Shown here in pieces: positions 5,742-10,526 of a stretch of 10,526 nucleotides of DNA. Position numbers and translations under genes: made by a program. Location: contig JBQTIM010000222.1 of NCBI GenBank assembly GCA_052388135.1, positions 1 to 10,526 of the forward strand, read 5' to 3'. Within the stretch, counting starts at the first letter, position 1, and the number at the start of each line of letters is the position of its first letter. Below the pieces are notes generated by a model. That model saw only the letters and a program-made list of their open reading frames with translations, had not been told where the DNA came from and did no database searches. Origin of the DNA: JBQTIM01 sp052388135 (GTDB taxonomy: Bacteria; Elusimicrobiota; Elusimicrobia; FEN-1173).

Positions 5742-6407
5742 ATGAACCTCATCGCTCTCGACCTCGACGGCACGCTGGAGGACAGCCGCGCCGACATGGT
5801 GGCCGCCGCCGAGCGCGTCCGCGCCTCCTTGGGCCTGGCTGCCCGGCCGCCCGCCACCCTGGCGCCTTGGGTGAACCAGGGCATGGAAACCCTTTACCGG
5901 AATTGCTTCGACGACTACATCGCCGGCGGCGAGGACGCGCCCCGCCTGGCCGCCGTGCAGGCCGCCTACGAGGCCGACTACACGGCCAACGTGGCCCGGC
6001 AAACGCGGCTTTACCCCGGAATCGCCGAAGCCCTGGAAGCCCTGGCCGTTCTGGGCCGGCTGGCCGTCGTCACCAACAAGCCGGAAAAAATTTCCAGGCG
6101 CCTGCTCCAGGCTTTGGACGTGGACCGCTGGATCGCCGTCGTGGTGGGGGGAGACACCTGCGGGGAAACCAAGCCCAGCCCGCTCATGCTGCGCACGGCG
6201 GCCCAGCGCGCTGGCCTCGGCTCGGCCGACGGGCGCGCCCTCATGATCGGCGACACCACGGCCGACATCAAAATGGGCCGGGCCTTCGGCGCCCGCACCG
6301 TCTGGTGCGCCTGGGGCTACGCGGATTCTCCCGGGGAGCGGCCCGACCACGTGGCGCGCTCGCCCGAAGAGCTGCCCGGCATCGTCCGGTCGGCGCTGGC
6401 GGTTTAA
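5742..6407 (+). CDS. Second HAD-family phosphatase, Gph-like
   Basis: A 221-residue HAD subfamily IA hydrolase related in plan to the protein at 4615-5259. Motif I is ALDLDGTLEDS (Asp7 and Asp9), motif II is VVTNKPEKIS, motif III Lys lies in TKPSP, and motif IV is GDTTADIKMG. Between motifs I and II is a cap of about 80 residues differing from that of the first HAD, so substrates may differ. Here the start is a normal ATG giving a proper first strand (MNLIALDLDG), although the ribosome site is weak. The gene is 55 nt after the cupin and 14 nt before the MoeB-like gene. Phosphoglycolate or a related sugar phosphate is the default guess; the sequence does not decide it. Confidence 0.87.
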   Translation: MNLIALDLDGTLEDSRADMVAAAERVRASLGLAARPPATLAPWVNQGMETLYRNCFDDYIAGGEDAPRLAAVQAAYEADYTANVARQTRLYPGIAEALEALAVLGRLAVVTNKPEKISRRLLQALDVDRWIAVVVGGDTCGETKPSPLMLRTAAQRAGLGSADGRALMIGDTTADIKMGRAFGARTVWCAWGYADSPGERPDHVARSPEELPGIVRSALAV

Positions 6408-6421
6408 ACCGAAAGGCGGAT

Positions 6422-7588
6422 ATGGAACGCAATATGAAACTCAACCAAGAGCAGGTCCTTCGTTACTCCCGGCACCTCATCATGCCCGAGGTGGGCGTGG
6501 AAGGCCAGGAAAAACTCGTGGACGCCAAGGTGCTCCTCATCGGCGCCGGCGGCCTGGGCTCGCCCAACGCCCTCTATCTGGCCGCCGCCGGCGTGGGCAC
6601 CCTGGGCATCGTGGACTTCGACAAGGTGGACCACACCAACCTCCACCGCCAGGTCATCCACGGAACCAAAGACGTGGGCAAGCTCAAGGTGGAGAGCGCC
6701 AAGGAAACCATCGCCGACATCAACCCCAACGTGAAGGTGGTCGCCTACAACATGCCCCTCCGCCGGGAGACCGCCCTGGACGTCATGAAGGAATACGACA
6801 TCGTGGTGGACGGCACCGACAATTTCCAAACCCGCTACCTCACCAACGACGCCTGCGTGTTCTTAAAGAAACCCAACGTCTACGCCTCCATCTTCCGTTT
6901 CGACGGCCAGGCGACGGTTTTCGACCCGCGCAACCCCGACAGCCCCTGCTACCGCTGCCTCTACCCCGAGCCGCCGCCGCCGGGCGAGGTGCCGTCCTGC
7001 GCCGAGGGCGGCGTGCTGGGCATCCTGCCCGGCTTGGTCGGCCTCATCCAGGCCACGGAAGCCATCAAGCTCATCATCGGCAAGGGAGAGCCCCTCACGG
7101 GACGCCTCCTGCTCTTCAACGCCCTGGACATGACCTTCGACTCCGTGCGCATACGCCGCAACCCCAAGTGCCCCGTCTGCGGCGACAACCCCACCATCAA
7201 GGAGCTGATAGATTACGACCAGTTCTGCGGCGTGGGCCGCGGGCAGGAGGAGGCCGCTCCCGGCAACGGCACCGTCGAAATTTCCGTCAAGGAGCTGTCG
7301 GAAAAGCTCAAGCGCAAGGACCGCTTCGTCCTCCTGGACGTGCGCGAGCCCCACGAATACCAGATCGGCCTGATTCCCGGCTCCCGCCTCATTCCCCTGG
7401 GAGAGGTGGCCGCCCGCGCCAAGGAGCTCGACACAGCCGACGACATCGTCGTCCACTGCAAGTCCGGCATGCGCAGCGCCAAAGCCATCCAGGTGCTGAA
7501 GCAGCTGGGCTTCAAAAAACTGAAGAACGTCAAAGGCGGCATCCTCGCCTGGTCCGAGGAGGTTGATCCCTCGGTCCCCAAATACTAA
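6422..7588 (+). CDS. moeB: MoeB/ThiF-type adenylyltransferase fused to rhodanese (MoeBR, MOCS3/Uba4-like)
   Basis: A 388-residue two-domain protein that would adenylate the C-terminal glycine of a sulfur-carrier protein and then transfer sulfur to it, for molybdopterin, thiamine, tRNA thiolation or cysteine synthesis. The E1-like domain has the nucleotide motif GAGGLGSPN (41-49), DFDKVDHTNLHRQVIH (65-80), the conserved Asp130, a zinc site at Cys176, Cys179, Cys250 and Cys253, and the conserved Cys193 in PSCAEGGVLG. After a linker rich in small residues (about 270-285) comes a rhodanese domain with LLDVREPHEY and the active-site loop HCKSGMRS, Cys346. The start at 6422 has an AAAGG site 5 nt upstream; ATG 6434 is an alternative. 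No sulfur-carrier gene lies nearby, so the pathway is open. Confidence 0.92.
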   Translation: MERNMKLNQEQVLRYSRHLIMPEVGVEGQEKLVDAKVLLIGAGGLGSPNALYLAAAGVGTLGIVDFDKVDHTNLHRQVIHGTKDVGKLKVESAKETIADINPNVKVVAYNMPLRRETALDVMKEYDIVVDGTDNFQTRYLTNDACVFLKKPNVYASIFRFDGQATVFDPRNPDSPCYRCLYPEPPPPGEVPSCAEGGVLGILPGLVGLIQATEAIKLIIGKGEPLTGRLLLFNALDMTFDSVRIRRNPKCPVCGDNPTIKELIDYDQFCGVGRGQEEAAPGNGTVEISVKELSEKLKRKDRFVLLDVREPHEYQIGLIPGSRLIPLGEVAARAKELDTADDIVVHCKSGMRSAKAIQVLKQLGFKKLKNVKGGILAWSEEVDPSVPKY

Positions 7589-7658
7589 AATTATCGGACC
7601 TTAGGCCCGTTCCCCGGGATTTCCGGAAAGGATCCTGGAGGGTTTCTTTTTGCTAGAC

Positions 7659-7735
7659 GGCGCGATACCCAAGTGGCCTAAGGGGACGGTCTGCAAAACC
7701 GTTATTCGCCGGTTCAAATCCGGCTCGCGCCTCCA
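7659..7735 (+). tRNA. trnC: tRNA-Cys (anticodon GCA)
   Basis: Acceptor GGCGCGA pairs with TCGCGCC; the anticodon stem ACGGT/ACCGT holds loop CTGCAAA, giving anticodon GCA; T stem GCCGG/CCGGC with loop TTCAAAT; discriminator T and encoded CCA at 7733-7735. The D arm is CCC/GGG. The discriminator U is the identity element of tRNA-Cys. The 70-nt gap to the upstream gene shows no convincing terminator or promoter. The queF ATG begins 6 nt after the CCA. Confidence 0.95.
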
Positions 7736-7741
7736 ACTTTC

Positions 7742-8149
7742 ATGAAAAGAACGGGCCGACTTTACAGCGCGTCTCAGGCCGAAGCCGGCGTGGACGCCCG
7801 CTTGCCGGACATCGAGTGCTGGGAGAACCAGTATCCGGGTTACGAGGTTTCCCTCTCGTTTCCGGAGTTCACATCGGTGTGCCCGCGCACGGGCCTGCCG
7901 GATTTCGGCGTTTTGCGCATCCGCTACGGGCCGAAAAAGCTGTGCCTGGAGACCAAGTCCCTGAAGCTGTATTTGAACGCGTTCCGCAACCTCGGCATTT
8001 TCACGGAGAACGCGGTGAACCGCGTCTTGAAGGACGTGGTCCGCTGCGCGAAGCCCGGCTGGGCCGAGGTGGAGGGCGTCTTCGCGGCGCGGGGCGGCAT
8101 CGAGGCCCGCGTCACGGCCCGCTTCGGCGCCGCGCCCGGATCGAAATAG
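7742..8149 (+). CDS. queF: NADPH-dependent preQ0 reductase QueF, unimodular
   Basis: QueF reduces the nitrile of preQ0 to the amine of preQ1, the last step before insertion into tRNA at GUN anticodons. This 135-residue T-fold protein is the short, YkvM-like form. Catalytic Cys47 lies in PEFTSVCPRTGLPDFG, with Asp54 following, and the family signature LETKSLKLYLNAFRN spans about 69-83. Glu89 corresponds to B. subtilis Glu97, but the adjacent residue is Thr88 where B. subtilis has His96. The end contains the usual FAARGGIE segment. There is no ribosome site before the ATG, which lies 6 nt after tRNA-Cys. It is a stand-alone gene between two tRNAs. The assignment is firm; the effect of Thr88 is unknown. 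Confidence 0.93.
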   Translation: MKRTGRLYSASQAEAGVDARLPDIECWENQYPGYEVSLSFPEFTSVCPRTGLPDFGVLRIRYGPKKLCLETKSLKLYLNAFRNLGIFTENAVNRVLKDVVRCAKPGWAEVEGVFAARGGIEARVTARFGAAPGSK

Positions 8150-8186
8150 TTTTCAAGGCCGGCCGCCGCACAGCGGCCCGCCCAAC

Positions 8187-8263
8187 GCTCGGTTAGCTCA
8201 GCTGGTTAGAGTACCTCCTTGACATGGAGGGGGTCACAGGTTCGAATCCTGTACCGAGCACCA
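8187..8263 (+). tRNA. trnV: tRNA-Val (anticodon GAC)
   Basis: Acceptor GCTCGGT pairs with ACCGAGC; D arm GCTC/GAGT; anticodon stem CCTCC/GGAGG around loop TTGACAT gives anticodon GAC; T stem ACAGG/CCTGT with loop TTCGAAT; discriminator A and encoded CCA at 8261-8263. A clear intrinsic terminator begins 27 nt further on. It marks the right edge of the GC-rich housekeeping block. Confidence 0.96.
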
Positions 8264-8290
8264 TTTCGAAAGTACGCAACTCAAAAGAAG

Positions 8291-8327
8291 AACCTAACTG
8301 CCTAAAGCGGTTAGGTTTTTCTATTTT
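8291..8327 (+). terminator. Intrinsic terminator after tRNA-Val
   Basis: AACCTAAC (8291-8298) pairs with GTTAGGTT (8310-8317), with a further GC/GC pair inside and a short A-rich loop. A T run from 8316 to 8320, then CTATTTT, follows. It closes the tRNA-Cys/queF/tRNA-Val stretch. Confidence 0.9.
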
Positions 8328-8373
8328 ACGGGCGGGCGGTAAACAGGCGGGGCCGCGCGCAGCGCGGCGGCGA
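8315..8373 (+). repeat. Post-terminator hairpin repeat, copy 1
   Basis: Starting in the terminator T tract, this segment reads TATTTT, then CGGGCGGG (8329-8336), GGT, an 8-nt insertion relative to copy 2, then GGGGCCGCGCG (8349-8359). It contains a perfect hairpin GCCGCGC (8352-8358), loop GCA, GCGCGGC (8362-8368), followed by a G-rich GCG. The same order recurs at 9278-9326 after another terminator. The 7-bp arms are identical in the two copies while the loop differs. Confidence 0.6.
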
Positions 8374-8432
8374 TTGAAGTATTTTCCACCTCTCTGTGAA
8401 TGATTAAAAAAAACAGAACCACGGAGGTTGTT

Positions 8433-8924
8433 ATGAAAGACAATACGCTTCCAAAATCATCGGGCGCTGGAGAGAAAAAATTAATGAAAGCGACCGAAGA
8501 ACTTTTGAAAGATCACAAATTGATCCGGAAAGTAATGGAGCGGTTTTCCTTGGACAACCCGCGATTTCCAGAGAGATTGAAAACGCTTCAGCGGGTGGTT
8601 CTGGCCCACGCCTGGTTTGAAGACGAGATTTTTTTACCCGCTGTAAAGATTAATACGCTTTTTGAGAAACGGTTCACGACGCAGATAGCGCAGGAGCATC
8701 AGGACCTGGAATATTTTCTTGCGCAGCTGTTGGAAAGATCCGGCACGCGGTCTCGTGAAATGGAATTCCTCATGATTCAATTCAAAGCGGTTCTGGAAGC
8801 GCACTTTCAAAAAGAGGAAGTTGCCCTTTTCCCATTGGCGGAAAAAACATTGGACGCGGAGGGCTTAAATAGATTGGCCGTGGAAATGGACCGCCGTAAA
8901 ACGGAGGTTCGTCTGCCTCTTTGA
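8433..8924 (+). CDS. Hemerythrin-like HHE cation-binding domain protein
   Basis: A 163-residue, mostly helical cytosolic protein with a hemerythrin/HHE four-helix bundle that would hold a non-haem di-iron centre. Putative ligands are His28 (in KDHKLIRKV), His59 and Glu63 (AHAWFEDEIFLPA), His89 (QEHQDLEYF), and His124 with Glu128 (AHFQKEEVALFPL). Such proteins handle O2, NO, peroxide or iron stress. ATG 8433 is chosen because a GGAGG site lies 5 nt before it; ATG 8400 in the same frame has no such site. The gene has clearly lower GC than the block before 8263, e.g. 27 G+C in bases 8641-8700 against 49 in 6541-6600, suggesting different ancestry. A MarR gene lies downstream. Confidence 0.9.
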   Translation: MKDNTLPKSSGAGEKKLMKATEELLKDHKLIRKVMERFSLDNPRFPERLKTLQRVVLAHAWFEDEIFLPAVKINTLFEKRFTTQIAQEHQDLEYFLAQLLERSGTRSREMEFLMIQFKAVLEAHFQKEEVALFPLAEKTLDAEGLNRLAVEMDRRKTEVRLPL

Positions 8925-8962
8925 AACTCCTATCGCTTCGGGAGGTATGGTAGGGACTTCAC

Positions 8963-9094
8963 GTGTCTGTTGCGTTTCCCAAAGAGCGGGTGAAGGTGTC
9001 GCAGCGGCGGGGCGGGATGGGGGGTGGGTTTACGGGGAAGGAGATTGGGGTGCGGGATTTTCCCAATAAGCTCAGGGCGCGGAAAAAAAAGTAA
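8963..9094 (+). CDS. Candidate 43-residue basic protein, unknown
   Basis: A GTG-started frame gives a 43-residue, strongly basic peptide ending in FPNKLRARKKK, with a glycine-rich middle (GGMGGGFTG). An in-frame TAG at 8951-8953 limits it upstream. The only purine-rich candidate ribosome site, GGAGG at 8941-8945, is 17 nt before the GTG, which is too far for a normal start. I do not recognise a family. It may be a small gene, a decayed fragment or chance. Confidence 0.25.
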   Translation: MSVAFPKERVKVSQRRGGMGGGFTGKEIGVRDFPNKLRARKKK

Positions 9095-9110
9095 AGGATT
9101 CTGTTGTCGG

Positions 9111-9252
9111 GGGCGAGCCTTCGCCCACTGGACGTGAAACTTGCCAGTCAGTCAAAAGTTTTCCCAACAGAAGTGTGCGTTGGGAAAAGAGATTTTCATT
9201 TTCTTTTGGAACGGGAAACTGCACCATTTTCGCCAAGTCCAACTGGAAGTGC
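9111..9252 (+). ncRNA. Possible structured RNA or 3' UTR ending at a terminator
   Basis: The stretch contains GGGCGA-GCCT-TCGCCC (9111-9126), then the perfect 10-bp stem TTTTCCCAAC/GTTGGGAAAA (9159-9168 with 9179-9188, loop 10 nt). GAAACTT (9136-9142) could instead pair with AAGTTTTC near 9156-9163, competing with that stem. A possible closing helix is GGAC/GTCC (9130-9133 with 9237-9240) continued by CCA/TGG. A strong terminator follows immediately. No known RNA family was recognised and no promoter is assured, so it may simply be the hemerythrin transcript's 3' UTR. Confidence 0.3.
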
Positions 9253-9288
9253 CCTCAACGGCCCATGGCCGTTGGGGTTTTTTATTTT
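9253..9288 (+). terminator. Intrinsic terminator before the MarR gene
   Basis: An 11-bp stem (9253-9263 with 9267-9277, core CAACGGCC/GGCCGTTG, one G-T wobble, loop CAT) is followed by six T and then ATTTT. It ends transcription entering from the hemerythrin side and leaves the MarR gene to its own promoter. Confidence 0.92.
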
Positions 9289-9326
9289 CCGGGCGGGTCG
9301 GTGGGGCCGCGCGGGGCGCGGCAGCG
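9278..9326 (+). repeat. Post-terminator hairpin repeat, copy 2
   Basis: From the terminator T tract: TTATTTT, CGGGCGGG (9290-9297), GGT and GGGGCCGCGCG, with the hairpin GCCGCGC (9306-9312), loop GGG, GCGCGGC (9316-9322), then AGCG. It aligns with copy 1 at 8315-8373 after removing an 8-nt insertion from copy 1. Both copies start in the T tract of an intrinsic terminator, although the terminator stems themselves are unrelated. Confidence 0.6.
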
Positions 9327-9377
9327 GTGGTTTCCTCTTTTTGAACAGCTTTTCGTGATTCGGTGCATCTGTAATAA

Positions 9378-9406
9378 ATTTGTATACTAACTATCAGTAG
9401 GTAAAT
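9378..9406 (+). promoter_or_regulatory. Operator-like inverted repeat over a -10 element, upstream of marR
   Basis: ATTTGTATACT (9378-9388) and AGTAGGTAAAT (9396-9406) form an imperfect inverted repeat, matching at eight of eleven positions, with half-site centres 18 bp apart. A TATACT -10-like hexamer (9383-9388) lies in the left arm; no good -35 is seen. The site is 31 nt before the MarR start, as expected for an autorepressor operator. Identification as the MarR site is inferred from position and symmetry. Confidence 0.5.
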
Positions 9407-9437
9407 GGTTGTAAATATAACTTCACGGGGAGGGAGT

Positions 9438-9959
9438 ATGATAAAACTTCAAAAGCCGGCACGTTCGACGCCGCCCGCTTTCGGTAAATCGCCATCGGAT
9501 CGGACGGCGCGATATGAATTTCTCCTGAACCTGCCCGCACAGAGAATCCGGGAAATGACAGCGAAAATTCTCGAACCGTTAAAAATCACCCCCAAGCAGT
9601 ATGGGATACTTGCGGCCATCCATTTCGAAGGGCCCTCGGCGCAAGGGGCCATCGGCGAAAAGTTAAAAATAGATCGAGCAACGATGGTTCAGTTGATGGA
9701 CAGCCTTGAGGCCAAAGGGCTCGCGGTTCGGCAGGATCACCCCGAGGATCGAAGGCATTATTTGATTCACTTAACACCCGCAGGAAGGGCTCTGTTTCAG
9801 AAAGCGCAGGGGCTCGTCCTGGAGGTTGAGCGTAAATTTTTAAGTCCCCTCACAAAACCAGAAAGACAAGACCTGCGAAGATGTCTGTTAAAACTTCTTC
9901 ATTATATTCCGAATGTTAAGAAGCACCCCGTTGCTAAAGGAAGATCCGGCGAGTATTAA
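9438..9959 (+). CDS. MarR-family transcriptional regulator
   Basis: A 173-residue winged-helix dimer of the MarR family, normally a repressor released by phenolics, oxidants or other small ligands. The dimer helices flank a central wHTH: LKITPKQYGILAAIHFEG (about 48-65), the recognition-helix region IDRATMVQLMDSLEAKGL (78-95) and the wing QDHPEDRRHYLIHLTPAG with the conserved Asp-Arg pair. It has a single cysteine, Cys149, so a two-cysteine oxidant switch is unlikely. The start ATG 9438 follows a GGAGG site by 4 nt; an upstream in-frame ATG 9405 falls within the operator region and has no ribosome site. A likely operator lies at 9378-9406. Neighbours are a hemerythrin-like gene and an outer-membrane protein gene, either of which may be a target. 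Confidence 0.93.
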   Translation: MIKLQKPARSTPPAFGKSPSDRTARYEFLLNLPAQRIREMTAKILEPLKITPKQYGILAAIHFEGPSAQGAIGEKLKIDRATMVQLMDSLEAKGLAVRQDHPEDRRHYLIHLTPAGRALFQKAQGLVLEVERKFLSPLTKPERQDLRRCLLKLLHYIPNVKKHPVAKGRSGEY

Positions 9960-10195
9960 TCACGGGAAATGGCCGGGGATTGGACGAGGCGTCTCACAGT
10001 CAACGTAAACTCCAGGAAAATGCGGGTTGTGAATCGCCCGGCGGCGACCCGTCGCTCGGGTTCCACGAGTGCCGGCGTCCTCGGCGCGGATTTCGTTGGC
10101 GTTTCGAGATCGACATCGCGTTGCTCTGTCCGGCTCAGAAAGCCAGAAAGGATGCTGTTTATCGCGCACACAAATCGAAACAAGAAAGGAAGATT

Positions 10196-10526
10196 ATGAT
10201 AATGAAAAAATACGGCGCCATCGCTTTTGCGGGCGCGGCGGCCAGCCTTATCGCATTGACGCAGCCTGCTTGGGCGCAGAAGAATTGGACGGGCAACTTA
10301 AACTTTGCGGGGGGATTTAAGTTCCTCGAAAGCGAATGGAAGCCCGGCGAAGATCAGAGAGCGTTCGGAATCCAAAGCGATATTCGCCTGGACACCTGGC
10401 CGATCAGCCTTATCGCGGATTATGCCTACGCCAAAAGCGGGTCGGAGTCGGTTGCCATTCCGTCGGGGGGTTCTGTTGCGAAAGAAAGCCGGACCGATGA
10501 GTTGGCTCTCGGTGTGCGTAAGTATT
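10196..10526 (+). CDS. Outer-membrane beta-barrel protein, 5' part
   Basis: The first 110 codons of a gene that continues beyond the window. Residues 1-27 form a Sec signal peptide: MIMKKYG, a hydrophobic Ala-rich core and a cleavage site after AWA before QKNW. The mature part shows amphipathic beta-strand alternation (WTGNLNFAGGFKFLE, FGIQSDIRLDT, PISLIADYAYA, DELALGVRKY) joined by hydrophilic Gly/Ser loops, as in small outer-membrane barrels. AAAGGA lies 5 nt before ATG 10196; ATG 10202 in the same frame is also possible. The 236-nt gap from the MarR gene shows no clear terminator or promoter, so co-transcription cannot be excluded. The specific family and function cannot be named from this half. 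Confidence 0.8.
   Translation, partial: MIMKKYGAIAFAGAAASLIALTQPAWAQKNWTGNLNFAGGFKFLESEWKPGEDQRAFGIQSDIRLDTWPISLIADYAYAKSGSESVAIPSGGSVAKESRTDELALGVRKY

Larger units (their letters stand above)
8925..9377. other. Long intergenic region with hairpins, a terminator and a small candidate ORF
   Basis: This 450-nt stretch between the hemerythrin-like and MarR genes has no recognised protein gene. From left to right it contains a 43-codon candidate ORF (8963-9094), a tetraloop hairpin GGGCGA/TCGCCC (9111-9116 with 9121-9126), a 10-bp perfect inverted repeat (9159-9168 with 9179-9188), a strong terminator (9253-9288) and hairpin-repeat copy 2. Parts are described in their own entries. Confidence 0.6.

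Noticed and set aside
5867..6421. Long frame upstream of and continuous with the MoeB-rhodanese gene
   Set aside because: The upstream part is a low-complexity Arg/Pro/Gly shadow of the HAD gene in another frame; the E1-like domain starts at 6422 with a ribosome site.
7589..7658. Terminator or promoter between moeB-rhodanese and tRNA-Cys
   Set aside because: There is a TTTCCGGAAA palindrome and a later T-rich run, but they are not adjacent and no convincing stem or -35/-10 pair forms.
8400..8432. Earlier ATG for the hemerythrin-like gene
   Set aside because: No ribosome site before it, while ATG 8433 has GGAGG 5 nt upstream.
9159..9188. Integron attC-like site (CCCAAC...GTTGGG)
   Set aside because: The 10-nt loop leaves no room for inner L boxes, and the left core does not fit RYYYAAC.
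9405..9437. Earlier ATG for the MarR gene
   Set aside because: It overlaps the end of the operator-like repeat and lacks a ribosome site; ATG 9438 has one.
8261..9629. Shared 10-mer CCATTTCGAA at the tRNA-Val end and inside marR as an att pair
   Set aside because: Too short, does not include the tRNA T arm, and the second copy lies in conserved MarR coding sequence.
9960..10195. Short frames on both strands between marR and the barrel gene
   Set aside because: They overlap each other in several frames, lack ribosome sites and show no recognisable motif; I see no supported feature in this gap.

Overview
The window is a chromosomal segment of a high-GC, Gram-negative bacterium. Signs are SecE/NusG, a partial gene with a Sec signal peptide and beta-barrel character at the right end, the C-terminal fragment of another outer-membrane barrel, and three tRNA genes that all encode their CCA ends. 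The barrel fragment resembles PorV/UPF0164-type proteins, common in Elusimicrobiota and relatives, but phylum cannot be fixed from this sequence.

Layout. (1) 1-2180 is the classic translation/transcription block on +: end of rpmG (L33), tRNA-Trp, secE, nusG, rplK, rplA, closed by a strong intrinsic terminator. rplJ-rplL-rpoBC do not follow. (2) 2178-2807 on - is a QueC-type 7-cyano-7-deazaguanine synthase of a divergent subfamily. (3) 2808-3121 has no intact gene; it holds the C-terminal remnant of an outer-membrane barrel, an operator-like repeat cluster and a good sigma-70-type promoter whose predicted start point is the A of the next ATG. (4) 3122-7588 is a same-strand, closely spaced housekeeping run: DUF2203 protein, GTP cyclohydrolase I (folE), PrxQ/Bcp peroxiredoxin, HAD phosphatase, cupin, second HAD phosphatase, and a MoeB/ThiF-rhodanese fusion. 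(5) 7659-8327 has tRNA-Cys, queF (6 nt after the tRNA), tRNA-Val and a terminator. (6) From about 8330 the base composition falls visibly and the content becomes accessory: a hemerythrin-like HHE protein, a 470-nt structured intergenic region, a MarR regulator with an operator-like inverted repeat over its -10, and the start of an outer-membrane protein.

How the genes relate. folE, queC-like and queF supply three steps of the preQ0/preQ1 branch of queuosine synthesis but lie in three transcription units; queD and queE are not in the window. The PrxQ, HAD and hemerythrin genes suggest peroxide, metabolite-repair and O2/NO or iron handling, though nothing links them directly.

The most unusual points are: an L33 reading frame that runs 22 nt into tRNA-Trp; a likely ATT start for the first HAD phosphatase, overlapping the upstream stop; queF abutting tRNA-Cys; a leaderless promoter for DUF2203; and a pair of matching hairpin elements, each just after an intrinsic terminator, flanking the hemerythrin gene. 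No CRISPR array, transposase, integrase or clear defence system is present.
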